Positions 34,000-45,410 of a DNA stretch of 64,000 nucleotides are shown piece by piece (the first letter of the stretch is position 1; each line of letters opens with the position of its first letter). A program made the position numbers and the translations under genes. Origin of the DNA: Lumbricus terrestris (taxonomy: Eukaryota > Annelida > Clitellata > Crassiclitellata > Lumbricidae); contig OX457037.1 of NCBI GenBank assembly GCA_949752735.1, positions 40,134,996-40,198,995 of the forward strand, given 5' to 3'. The notes below the pieces were generated by a model. The model worked only from the letters and a program-made list of their open reading frames with translations, was not told the origin of the DNA and made no database searches.

Positions 34000-35787
34000 A
34001 GGTCCGGTGAAAAACTGTCCGCCTGCATTGGCCTATTCAAATGGAGAACATCAGTAAGGATCCTCAGTAGCTGTAGGCTAAATCAAACGTTACTACAAGG
34101 ATGTGCAGATGTGGCCGTGTTCGATGGCATCCTCTCAGTGTCTTGGAACCCCTTTTAACAGTTGGATAAATCAACAGAAACGTCTGATCAGCCTTGTACT
34201 GAAGCAATTGTCTTCATTAAATTCGTCACAACTGCTTCTTATACGATGATATGTTACGCTCTTAAAATTATGCCGTCCGGCTTGAGCTAGCGTATACATA
34301 ACTGAATTCAAGTGTCTGAAAAATACGACAAATCGACGGGAATTTAAGCAATGCGTTTATCGGAATTACACGATCAGTAGGCCTAGTTCAGACAGTGCAG
34401 TTGTTTGAGCTTAGCTAAAAGTCGTATTAATGCATTAATGCAATATGAGACTCAAGCAACTCATCTGCTTTAGCCTACGGGCCATACACATTACACAGTG
34501 AACTGTGCTGACACCAGTGAACATAAAAAGACGGCTATTCTGCAGAATGAAGGCGTTGAATAGCTATCGTCATAGCTGACTGATGTTTAATGTTTTCCAC
34601 GAAACACAGGCTTATATCGTAGACTGGATTGTTTCGGATACATGTAGACTTATCAGTTGGTCAGTTGGTGACTCTAGCGATGCTATATGACCATTGACCA
34701 AGTCAAGCAAGATGCTGCAGAAAGGAGAACGCCTGCGTCAGATAACTCGAACCAGTGGCAAATAGCCTTGTAGACCAAATTTTCATTACACCCAATTACA
34801 TGCGTAGGCCTACATATACGCCTCTATGTCTTGCTGCTGGCAGTAAGGCGCATCTTGTTCTTCGCAACGTTCTTAATTGTCCAGAAAGGGAACATGTAGG
34901 TCTACCCGCCGACAGAGAACGTCTAACTAAATGGTGCTATGGTATAGCTAACCATTTATTCGTTTACGTAGGCCTACGTGTATCCTGTTCATATGACTTG
35001 CTAACAATCTTGCTGTAGGCCTAGAGATTGTGAATTTAGGAAAATAAATATTATTATGTCAAAAGATAACTACATGTACAGTCTATAATACGACAAACTA
35101 ATTATATAGAGTAACTCGAGGTCACTCCAAGGTACCCTACAAACAATCGAAGCGAATGATAGGTCGCCGAAAAACGAGAAAAGAAGTATAAGCCTATGAT
35201 GCCGATGAACAAGTCACTGTTTCTTCGTGTCATAATTGTTGCTATTAATACCAAAATTGTCGCTATCATATGATAGGTATTGTCGCTATTGTGTGATTGG
35301 TATTGTCGCTATCATAATTATGATAGGTTTAATCACCATGATTCTGATCATAATCATGATCATCCTCATTTAATCTGTTGATAAAGTTGTCATCACATTG
35401 GATTTGGTCTTCATCAGAAGTCGATCATCATCCCACAATGGCGCATCAGTGTCACGGTTCCTCTGATTAAAATTATCATCATTCTCACAAGCAGCCTTTA
35501 GACATCATAATGAATGCCACTATAACAGTTAACTAGGGCCTATAATAGGCCTACGCTATCATCACGTAGCGTCGTAAATTCTTTAAAGGCCACGTTGTTA
35601 TCAATGCCGATAAAAATTCAGTATGTATACACGCGTGCTTAATTATTCACAAGATTTTAATTTGCATTAATCTGTTGCGGGTATAAAAACGAAATCTGAG
35701 CAGCTTGTGTTCAATTAATAACAGTCTGTTGATTGATGTCTCTTTATCGGTCTTTTTGGATGTCGCAGTATCTCTCTGTGTCTCTTC

Positions 35788-35822
<35 letters not shown>

Positions 35823-35880
35823 GGTGTCTCTTCGCCCTTCAATCGCCCTTGTGTCCAATATACCTGCTGGCTATGCTCAT
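34000..35880. other. No supported gene
   Basis: May contain the 3' UTR of the 32.3-kb gene (ATTAAA near 34216). It contains many TAGGCCTA palindromes, a short repeated ttgtcgctat motif (35240-35330), and a (GTCT)n run at about 35787-35822. Confidence 0.4.
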
Positions 35881-35888
35881 CCTATATA

Positions 35889-37074
35889 CAGGGTGCGCCA
35901 AAAAAGTAATCCCCTACGGTTTTCAGCCCATATATTGGCCAAACATACGAATTTTTAAATGAAACTTTACAGACTTAAAGGCAATTCATATTTACGTACA
36001 ATGGTCGAATTACAAAAAATATTTGAAACAGAACAAAAGTTATAGCACTTTTAGTGAGGCCACCCACCGTTTTTTGACGATTCAAAAACGCGACGCAACA
36101 AAAAGTAACAAAAAACAATTTAATTAGTCTGGTCAATATCTTGGCCGGAAGTAGGAATTTCGAAATGAAATTTTACAGGCTTAAAGACAATTCATATCTA
36201 CACATGATGGCCATATTTCATCAAAATATTGTAAAGAGGACAGAAAGTATGGCACTTTTAAGGAGGCCACCCACCGTTTTTTGACGATTCAAAGACGTAA
36301 CGCAGCAAAAAGTAGCAAAAACACGATTTCATTAAGTTTCATCTCAAATAATTGTTATCAAATAGGCTTTGATAATGCCAGATGATCATTATTATTACTA
36401 TTAAAAAGGGAACAGAGTACCAGTGTAGCTGCGCGTCACTGAGAAGTCACTTAGCAAGATGACAATCAAATTGGTAAATAAGAAATCTGTCAGATTAATC
36501 ATTAGGTCCATCAAGAACTTTGCCAAAAGACTCAAAAGAAGTTTTTGCACTGGTGGTGGGCACATTGAACACAAGTTGTGAATCACTACCAAGTTCAGTT
36601 CCAAACAGTTATTTGAGATTTGACTTGATAAAATCACGTTTTTGTTACTTTTTGTTGCGTTACGTTTTTTAATCGTCAAATACGGTGGGTGGCCTCACTA
36701 AAAGTGGTAGGCCTATAACTTTTGTTGTGTTTGAAATATTTTGATGAAATCTAGCCATCATGTGTGAATATGAATTGTCTTTAAAGCTGTAAAGACTCAT
36801 TTTAAAATTCTTACTTCTGGCGGCAATCTGGCCATGACATTAGCAAAAAACCTTTAAACAATTGCGTTTCGTTTTTGAATCGTCAAAAAACGGTGGGTGG
36901 CCTCACTAAAAGTGCTATAACTTTTGTTCTGTTTGAAATATTTTTTTGTAATTTGACCATTGTACGTAAATATGAATTGCCTTTAAGACTGTAAAGTTTC
37001 ATTTAAAAATTCGCATGTTTTGGCCAAGATATGGACACAAAACCGTATGGGATTACTTTCTTTGGCGCACCCTG
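35889..37074. mobile_element. Foldback (long inverted repeat) element with TA target duplication
   Basis: Begins CAGGGTGCGCCAAA and ends TTTGGCGCACCCTG, with TA on both sides (35887-35888, 37075-37076). Each arm of roughly 450 bp holds two tandem copies of a module containing ggccacccaccgttttttga and its inverse, so the element can fold over most of its length. No transposase is present. TA targets suggest a Tc1/mariner-type driver. Confidence 0.85.
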
Positions 37075-37641
37075 TACGTCACATTTTCCATCAGTCCATG
37101 ATTCCTTCGCTGTCCTTAGCTCTTTCTATCACTCGATCCCTGTCTCTGTGTCTGCTCCAGTTCATTTTTTGTATCCCTTTATAGCACTGCAGTGTTAATA
37201 AACAGTTTGTCGTCGACGTAAATGAATTGGAAGCTGTTCCTCTGAGGGCGGACGCGCATTGAAACCTCGCCCCCGTTGATTAACACCGAAAGTAATTTTC
37301 ACCAGCATCATCAACAGCAGCGTCATCCATTCATTCATTACGGAGATTTATATAGCGCCCTTTAAAGGTTACTATCCACGAACGAATCAGGTTGCTATTT
37401 ATGGGAATGAGGGAAAACGTTTCACTTTCCCCCGCTGTTCCAAACCATCTCCCACTGGATTTACAATTCCCTGAATAATTCGCTACAGTTCATAGGTCAG
37501 TTCCCACTGGATCAGACCGAAAATTACACTGGAGGGATGCATTTCCCCCAACAATTTCGATTTTGTCTAGAGCAGGGATCTCCGTTCATGCTGTCAATCA
37601 CAAGTCGCGCTTTCAACAGCCGTCGATTTATCAAAAGGAAT

Positions 37642-37799
37642 CAGGGTGAGAATTGGGGAGGGGTTCTCGGAGGTTTGAGGGATTCAACCACCCCTAATTT
37701 TCTTAGGGCACTATGCTAAAATCTTTTTTTTGCACCCCAACTCCACGTGGATCAAGAGTTGACCCCTCCCCCAGTTGTTCCACAATTCTTCTCACACTG
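37642..37799. mobile_element. hAT-type MITE, CAGGGTGAGAATTG family
   Basis: Ends CAGGGTGAGAATTG and CAATTCTTCTCACACTG. Flanks aaaggaat and gaaggaac match at 6 of 8. Other copies are at 41779, 50046, 60057 and 63649. Confidence 0.8.
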
Positions 37800-38227
37800 G
37801 AAGGAACAGTTGCGACAGCTGCAGTAAAGAACAAAGCGATCGTAGCAAGTATAATATTAATGCGAAAGCAAGTGAAGAAACAAAACAACTGTACAACGAC
37901 CAGTGTTCAGTCTAGCCCCCTTGCTTTTTTGGGGGGCCTGGTTTCTGGATGAGCTAAGGCAACAGATGAGGCAGCAGGAAATGCAACGCAACACGGGCAA
38001 TAATTTCAAAACCTCATAACAACGAACATCACGATTTGTTACTCATTGGATAGTTTTCGTTTACTTTAATCATTAAATCGCTCTTCATCTCTGCGGTTTT
38101 CTATCCAGCTAACGGAATGTCTTCTACGATTAATTATTTAAATAGTACGCTGATACGATTTTTGCAAACAGATAATTACGGCCATCTTTTAAGCCCAGTA
38201 AAAAATAAATTTTTAATCGACTCAAGT

Positions 38228-38233
38228 TTTATT
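38228..38233 (-). terminator. Polyadenylation signal of the neuropeptide gene
   Basis: AATAAA on the minus strand (plus-strand tttatt), about 185 bp after the stop codon of the precursor. Confidence 0.65.
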
Positions 38234-38415
38234 GTCTGTACGACGTTAAATTGCTCCGCCATTTATCATTGACTACTCTTCCACTCGTCCAACAAAAACC
38301 GTTCGCTCAAAAATCGTTTGATATGCGTTGTCACAGTTCGAATTAAAACCGGAGATATAAACCGTCTGTAGAATCAGATTCTAAAACCTATGGATGGCAG
38401 TTGGTCGATATCGAT

Positions 38416-38787
38416 CTAGACGCTGATTCTCTTTCCAAATCGACCTGCGACACCGTACGAGTCGTATCTTCTGGCATGCTGTGCGCTGCTCTTTGCTCTC
38501 TTCACCATGTCCGACTCTCCGCCGGCAGGAAAGGACCCGGACCCGGTCCTCGACTGTAGGATCGACTGAAGAATGAACTTCATGTTTTCTGTTTTCTCCT
38601 CCAGTCGCTCGATGGCGCTCGTCAACTGCCTCACGAGTGTTGCCGATGATGACGACGACGACAGTTCGGACATTTCCGTCTTGTCGTCATCGATGGGCAG
38701 CTGGTAGGATTGGCTGAGGTCGGCAGTTGCCATGGAGACCAGCGTCACCACGGTTACCATTGCCAGGGGTGTCAGGAAAACACTCAT
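38416..38787 (-). CDS. Secreted neuropeptide precursor, RFamide-type
   Basis: A complete 123-codon frame starts with ATG just after a good acceptor (ctttgttttag, ATG 7 bp later). Residues 1-22 form a signal peptide (MSVFLTPLAMVTVVTLVSMA then TA|D). A Ser run (43-48) and a helical acidic spacer follow. Lys-Arg at 96-97 precedes a 20-residue stretch ending ...RYDSYGVAGRF, then Gly-Lys-Arg (118-120) and three residues. Gly-Lys-Arg is the classic amidation and cleavage signal, so the product is a peptide with a C-terminal Arg-Phe-amide; an internal Arg-Arg (106-107) could release YDSYGVAGRF-amide. A single amidated RF peptide near the C-terminus recalls kisspeptin or NPF/RFamide precursors, but the sequence does not let me choose. 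It would act through the secretory pathway on a GPCR. Confidence 0.85.
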   Translation of the reverse strand: MSVFLTPLAMVTVVTLVSMATADLSQSYQLPIDDDKTEMSELSSSSSSATLVRQLTSAIERLEEKTENMKFILQSILQSRTGSGSFPAGGESDMVKRAKSSAQHARRYDSYGVAGRFGKRISV

Positions 38788-38829
38788 CTTTGCTCTAAAA
38801 CAAAGTTTTTTGCTGCTGCATTAATATCA

Positions 38830-41778
38830 AACGCATCTTTATCGTCACAGTTATTGTCATACATGGAATAGCTTAATTAATTAATTATAGCCTAGCATAA
38901 ATTTTATGGCCTTGTGCGCTTGCGTCAACGTTAAACTTTGTAAGTATCTGTGCCTATGTGAAATAAAATTTGAGGGTTAGTATATTATTGGTTAAACTAT
39001 AAATTGACTGGAGAAGCACTCCCACAACGTCGGAGAGATTAGAATTGCAGTTGATATATAATTATGCTGCACTGATTTGGTTGGAAATGCTGATTGATTT
39101 GGCGATGACTGACTATAGTTTAGTCTAAATGAATGGTTTAGGGATGTCGATCTCTCCACGGCTTCTTTTGGGAAATCTCGAGCTGAAGGCTTTACCAGAG
39201 TTTTTACAGGGTTGTAGAGCTCATAGCCTCAAACTCGTCATAGGCCTATAAGGGCACAATGTCATGCCGCCATAATCCGACATAGGATCCAGCAAGTCAC
39301 GATTGACACGACAAGTTGGATATTTGATATTTTTAAAGTTCTAAGAATTTAAACCCGTTAGTTTGCTGGATTTTCAAATAGGCACGGTGGTCAATTCAAT
39401 TGGTTATGGCGCTGTCCTTGCACGGTAATTCGAAGAGAGTTTTTAGCTTGTTTCTCCGGAGACCATGGCAGACCGTGTCCTCACCATAACCAAGTCAACC
39501 TCTCACAGATGCTCAACTCCATCGAATGACGCTTGCTCATCAAGGAGTGGCGTGGCATTACTTAACAATGCGAATAATGAAACAACGTAAATGCAACAGA
39601 GAAGATCAAATATGGAAGCTCAGGAAGAAGCTTTCGCCAATAAGACTAAGTATTATAACATGTGCATGATAATTAAATAGTCTGATTACATAACCAACGT
39701 CCTACTGTCTGACCTTTGATTTACGTAGTGCATTATTTCTTGCTCACGGTAGGTTTCGCCACCATCGTCGATCAGTTAAGAGGAGATTATAGATTCTAGT
39801 CACGTAAACTGGTCTACCAATTACCAAAGTCAACCAGGTGTGCCACATACCTATCTACATGCATACACGCCACTGTCAATACGACGCTAGCTGCTTGTGT
39901 CAAACGTCATAATAGAAAAGCAACAATGGAAAGTAAGACACCTTCCACATCCACGTGCTACTCTGTATAATCATCTGCGCAATGGCATTGCTTTGTCAGC
40001 GATGCTGGTCATTGTAGGCGTAGCACATAGCACACTGCAGGAAATCAGCATTGCACCTGCAGATCATCATTCGTCCAAGTTACAATGAACCCAAACAAAC
40101 AGAACGTCAATTAGCAAGTCTCCCATTAAGTCTCCGCTAACTAGGCTACATCATACAGGCACGTACAGGAAATAAGGTTAGGACAGGTAGGCTGCTAGAG
40201 GTAGTGAAACGTGAAGAGAGGGCATACGACGTGACGAACTGGCAGAATTAATCAACATGCAGTGCTCTTCTATATAGAACTTTGGATTCATTGCTGCTGT
40301 CTGTTCGTATACACACGTTATGTCCACACGTACTTCCCTACAAGTGATAATGAGCGGAAGCAAACGTCTTGAAATAATTATGTTTATCCTAGGCTGTATT
40401 GCTGCTGCTGAGTACCTCAGCATCTCGTTTCTAATAACAATTGTATGGTCCCACTGTAGGCTATGCATATCTATAAAATTCCATGTATAGTCTAAGCCTA
40501 TATAATCATAGGCGCACAGGTCTTCGTGGATATAATATATAGACCTGCATTGTCTTTGATTAGCATGCGAGTCTATTCGGTTTTAGAATGTTTATTCGTG
40601 TCGGTGATAACGATTAACGAGCTCTGAGATTTCGCGCAATTAGAGCGTGTCGCATTGTTATCAGTGCAGCGAGATTCAAGCGTTTGTCTCGTATCGTCGC
40701 AGAAAATTCTCGGCAGTTGATCTGTGTGGCAGTGAATAAGATCTTATACAGTACAGTGCATGCCTTCCTGGCACGTTTCCCTTATCGAGTTTTGATATAT
40801 GTTAAGGTTTTTCCCAAAGAAGATCTCATCTCAGCTTTCAATATAAGGTTTTCAAAAGTACACTCCTCTGACGGTTCAGTACATATATATGGTCCATCCA
40901 CCGGCCATTGGCAAAATACTCTAACAGTGATGCTATATCTGAAGATTCGCCTTTAATTTAGAACAGGTAGGTGGAGGTATCCTATTGTAAGTATTTAAGT
41001 GAAAAATAGAGATCTACTGGATGTATTAAAGTGGAAAAAAGTAAAGAGCACACGTGAAGAATTGATGGGAAATAATTAACTGATTCATACTGCGCAGCAC
41101 TCTTGCGGATAGAACGTCGGATTTCTTGCTGCAGCCTGACAAACAGTATATGCTCTATAGACCTAGATCCTACTGTTCCTCTAAATTCTAAAAGACCGTC
41201 TTGATGTCTTGGAACCATTTATTGCGTCCATTGTTGACCGTTTCTGTCACTCGCTGTATGCCTTGGAGAGTTTCCTCTAAAATAATTATAGCATCCTCCT
41301 GAGGAAAGATCAAACCATCTACCTGCATGCTGCATGCATATCTATACTAAGAGTTTCATTTCCAACAATCCTGAAAAGGCTGCTGCAAATCCTTTGAGTA
41401 ATTGCCCTTCATCACAGAACTGTACCCCCTATCAATCTGCCCGGTCTCTGAAACTGCGCCACATATATAGCCTAACATTATTATCGACAATAAGCTTGGT
41501 TCCCAGTCGCTTTTAGTATGGCCTACGGTATACTGCGGTCGTTAAATGGTTAAATTGCTTAAAAAAGAAAATATAGCCTAACCGCGCTGCTTTGACTTTA
41601 CTGGAGATTTCTGTCGCTTTGATATCATTGGCTGTAATGATAGCCTCAAAGCTTTCGGAATCACGGCAATTAAACACTCATTTCTCTGACATAATAACTC
41701 AGAACTAAATTTGAAACTCGTCTCCTCTTCAGCTTGCCTGTAGCCCATCCTCCTCACAGTTGGACTTCGTTGTCTGAA
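38830..41778. other. No supported gene
   Basis: Probably includes upstream or 5' UTR sequence of the neuropeptide gene. It holds ordinary AT-rich unique sequence with TAGGCCTA-type palindromes. Frames such as that at 40684-40956 have no splice context or domain. Confidence 0.4.
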
Positions 41779-41930
41779 CAGTGTTAGAATTAAGGAAAAT
41801 AACTGTGGGCTGGACTATGATCCACTTGGAATTGGGGTGTGAAAAACAGACTTTACTATGGGGCTCTAAGAAAGTATGGGTGGGAGGAATTAATTGAAGC
41901 CCCTCCCAACTCCCGGCAATTCTCACCCTG
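41779..41930. mobile_element. hAT-type MITE, reverse orientation, CAGGGTGAGAATTG family
   Basis: Ends CAGTGTTAGAATT and CAATTCTCACCCTG; flanks TGTCTGAA and TGTCTAAC match at 6 of 8. Shares ttggggtgtgaaaaa and tactatggggctctaagaaa with the copy at 60057. Confidence 0.8.
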
Positions 41931-42191
41931 TGTCTAACTAAGGCTATCGAATTTTGACCCGGTTCATAGTACGGTAGGCATAATCGATTAGGACCTTCCT
42001 TAGTTTCACTCGAAGCAGCCATCAATGGTTCAATGGATTACGACATCGTCATTACCATGCATGGAAGTCTTTAGATGTTAATAGGTCTAAGTATAAGTAA
42101 GTTATGCTTATAATCTACACTGACAGATTAGATTATGCTATGGCATCACACGGTGTCATCTCAACCATTCAGCTTCAATTCCTCTCATATG

Positions 42192-42458
42192 CTTAGATAT
42201 ACCTGCAGTGCTCGGCCAGAAACAGCCATCCTAGATGATCAGGAAGCGCGGGAAATCGAGACGCCCACTGTCGCTATAGATCCGACGCTAGAGGGACGCG
42301 GATCGTATGGCACGCCAAAGAGGATTAAATTAGCGCACAACTCCAAGCTGCCTCCGGCTGTTCACGGCTCGACTAATGGTTGTGTAGTCGAATGGCATGA
42401 CGCCTGGTTGCATGACGTTATAGCGTCCTTACTTGCTGCTCTCTCGCTCTTTCTCTAA
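42192..42458 (+). CDS. Possible terminal coding exon with hydrophobic C-terminus
   Basis: The frame is open from about 42135 to TAA 42456-42458. An acceptor-like tatacctgcag precedes TGCTCGG. The peptide is of mixed composition (ETPTVAIDPTLEGRGSYGTP, then VEWHDAWLHD) and ends in a hydrophobic tail VIASLLAALSLFL with no charged residue after it, as in GPI-anchor signals or tail anchors. No upstream exon was identified, and a chance open frame is possible. Confidence 0.25.
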   Translation, partial: LRYTCSARPETAILDDQEAREIETPTVAIDPTLEGRGSYGTPKRIKLAHNSKLPPAVHGSTNGCVVEWHDAWLHDVIASLLAALSLFL

Positions 42459-42614
42459 ACGGTTTATATCAGATGGTGACAGTTTTTAGGTGTGTTTAAG
42501 TGAAATGGATACTACCGTGTGATGTGCCTCGGTGTTAATGAGCCTAATACGATAAAGGTCCGTTCCGTACACATTGTTTTGCAATGCTGACGGTCGTAGG
42601 CCTAGTAAGGTCAC

Positions 42615-43664
42615 TGTCACGAGTTGCCCTTGTAAATATCTTTAGGCCGTTATTGTATGCTTATATAATTGTATCTATGTTGTGCTATGTCTTAGGCCTA
42701 TATAATTATTATATGCTTAAAGGAACATTGTGACAATATTATAATATATACTTAGTGCCACATAGCTATATATATATATATTAATATATCGATGGTCGTC
42801 GATGGTCGTTGGGTCCAAGAAGGTGTGCCGGGGGTAAAGGTCATCTGTCTGGAGGCGGATAGGCTATATAGGCAAGAGTACAGACTGTCTGGAGGTCAAT
42901 CGTCGTGAGTCGTCAGAAGTCAATCGTCGGAAGTGAATCGTCGGAAGTCAACCGTCGGAGTCCAGTGGTCGGAAGGCGAATACGGAGCACAACGGTGCTA
43001 CCAGGCGGGTTTACGGAGCACAACCGTGCTGCCAGGAGAATACGAAGCACAACGGTGCTACGGTGCTATCAGACGAGGACGGAGTCATCTTCTCCGCCAC
43101 GTCTACGACAGGAGGTGGGCGGTGTCCGAGCGCGGAAACTTCTCCGCCACTTCTACGACAGGAGGTGGGCGGTGCCGGAAGGCACTCCTCTACAAGACGC
43201 GGTCAGCGGTCGTGACTGGAACGCCAGCAGGACTGCAACTCTGGACGCTGGGTTCTTCTTCCATCCTGGAACGAGGAAACGGACGAAGTCGACTTCAGAA
43301 CGGAGCAACCGAACCAGACCAGTGAGCCGACAGAAGCCCTTCGCTGTGAAACCCGTAGGACTTCTTCACACCTACAGAAACTGTCGCCATGCGAACGGTA
43401 ACGTGAGTCATCGACCAGTTGTTGGGTGGGGTCTGGGGGAGGGCACGACCATCGATTAGGGCGCTATAGATTTAAGCTATCGACGATATTATTTGCTTTA
43501 TATGTATTATGTCTTTCAGTTTAATTTCAGTTGTCTTTTTACCTTAATAATTTCTAAACGAGTTCTGTGCTTTGTTCTATAGTCTAGTACTTCGATATTA
43601 GTCTTAAACACCCTGGTCCGTAATAGGCTAGGGCCTAACTCACCATTAAAGATAACTCATGACA
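42615..43664 (+). repeat. 5' LTR of the retrotransposon
   Basis: 1050 bp, TG...CA ends. Contains short direct repeats (gtcggaagt, gagcacaacggtgctacc) and two copies of tctccgccac...tctacgacaggaggtgggcgg. The open frames inside it repeat in the 3' LTR and are not considered genes. Confidence 0.95.
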
Positions 43665-43667
43665 ATG

Positions 43668-43678
43668 TGGTGGCAGCG
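43668..43678 (+). other. Primer-binding site, tRNA-Leu type
   Basis: TGGTGGCAGCG starts 3 nt after the 5' LTR. It is complementary to the CGCTGCCACCA 3' end of animal tRNA-Leu. Confidence 0.7.
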
Positions 43679-44009
43679 TAGGTGGGATGGTTGAGTTTGT
43701 TTAGGCTGGTGTCGGGGTATTAGTATAACATAGCTTTCATTGTCTCGATAGAATTAGACGGGGATTTAGGCACTGATAGACGATTTAGCTAAACGCATTG
43801 AAGCATTGCTGAAGATAGTTTTAGATGCTAGGATAGCGTAGGTGTTGTACGCTGCATAAAATAGGCCAGAGGGATTGTTTAAAGACATACTTCTTTTAGC
43901 GTCGCCTATAGTGGGGTCTAAGATAATTATCTAGACTGAATAGACTAGCATTTGTCGCTGAGGGGATATTCTATTTCAGTTTAGCCCAGTCTGCTAATTA
44001 TTTCTCGAC

Positions 44010-45185
44010 ATGGAGAAATTGATAGCACTTGCCGAAAGGAGTGGCTTGAAAGGGCCTGAGCTTCTTCAGTTTGTGGAAAAGCACACAGCTGATGAGGAAG
44101 CGCGACAGAAACGGATTCTTGAGCGAGAAGAGCGAGCAGCTGACAGAGAGTTGCGCAAGTTTGAGATGGAGCGACAGGCTAAAGCAGAAGCAGAACAAAT
44201 GCTTCGGAAGATGTGTGCAGAGAAAGTGAAAGATTGGGATCGATACTTAGATCCGTTGATGTTCGCATATCGTGAGGTCAGTAATGAAAGTACGGGATTC
44301 AGTCCATTTGAGATGATTTACGGAAGGCATGTGCGAGGGTCCATGGCTATCTTGAAAGAACTGTGGACTAAAGACATTGCAGAACCAGAGGCGAAAGCGA
44401 CTTATGAGTATGTTGTCGATCTGAGGAATCGTCTTCAAGAGACTTGTCATTTGGCGCAAGAAAATCTGCAAAGAGCCGCTGATAAGTATAAGCGAAATTT
44501 TGACAAGCATGCAAAGCCTCGAAAGTTTGATCCAGGTGATAAAGTACTGCTACTGTTGCCTACAGAAAGCAACAAACTGCAGATGCAATGGAAAGGTCCA
44601 TTTCAAGTACTGAAACGGTTTGGAGAAGCTGATTATGTAATCCAGTTTCCTCACCGAACAAAGACGTTCCATGCGAACATGCTGAAACGCTATTATGAGC
44701 GTCAAACAGAGAGCGAGATTAGATCGAGCGAGGAAGCCGTGAATGACGGGACGCAAGCTGTAGGAGCAGCTGTTGTCGTGGAAGAATTGTCTGATGCAGA
44801 GATGAGGATGACAGGGGAAGGAAATCTGCCACTCTTTAGCAATCTGCAAAGAGAAACTTACAGAGATGTGGAGATAAGCCCTGATCTGTCAACAGACCAG
44901 AAGAAGGAGGTCGAAAACCTCTTGGAAGAATTCCAAGACATCTTCAGTGATGTGCCAGGAAGGACCAACCTAGTCAGACATCGGATACAGCTAACGTCGA
45001 ATGTTCCAGTGCGGAAGAGACCATATCCTGTGCCTTATGCTATGAGGCAAGAGTTGGACAAAGAAATCGATGACATGATCAGGTTAGGAATAATTGAGCC
45101 TTCAAAAGCAGCATACGTCTCTACTATGTTGCTAGTGAGTAAGTGGGATAGATCATCATCCTTTAATCTATCTTCGAGGAGCTAA
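44010..45185 (+). pseudogene. Fused Gag/integrase/RT remnant frame of the retrotransposon
   Basis: A single 391-codon frame. Residues 1-67 are a charged helical Gag-like N-terminus (MEKLIALAERSGLKGPELLQ). Residues 70-235 match the C-terminal part of a Gypsy integrase: FAYREVSNESTGFSPFEMIYGR-type region, then a GPF (196-198) and HANMLKRYY, the GPY/F domain. Residues 275-380 are the segment preceding the RT catalytic core (TDQKKEVENLLEEFQDIFSD, then KRPYPVPYAMRQELDKEI). The integrase catalytic triad and RT YxDD motif are missing, so two internal deletions are inferred (Gag to integrase; RT to RNase H). Integrase before RT in one continuous frame is the unusual Gmr1-like order. Confidence 0.85.
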
Positions 45186-45189
45186 TATA

Positions 45190-45303
45190 GTGAATGGGAG
45201 ATTAATGCGCTGGGCTTTAATTTTGCAGCCTTATTGTTTTACTATACGCTCCATAAAAGGGTCTGAAAATGTGGGAGCCGATTTCTTAAGCCGCCATCTG
45301 TAG
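45190..45303 (+). pseudogene. RNase H C-terminal remnant of the retrotransposon
   Basis: In another frame, VNGRLMRWALILQPYCFTI followed by IKGSENVGADFLSRHL and a TAG stop. This is the characteristic end of the Gypsy RNase H domain. It lies just before the 3' LTR, where standard Gypsy elements would have integrase. Confidence 0.8.
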
Positions 45304-45410
45304 GTCTTGATAGGAACTAGGATAAGTAAACCTAGATATTGACAGGGCAATCGTTTTTAATTTAGTTGTAAAGAAAAGCTAAGTTAGTTTTCTCTTAAGT
45401 GTGGGGCCAT

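Noticed and set aside
42905..43459. 184-codon frame, repeated at 45701-46255
   Set aside because: It lies inside the LTRs, has an identical copy for that reason, and resembles no retrotransposon protein.
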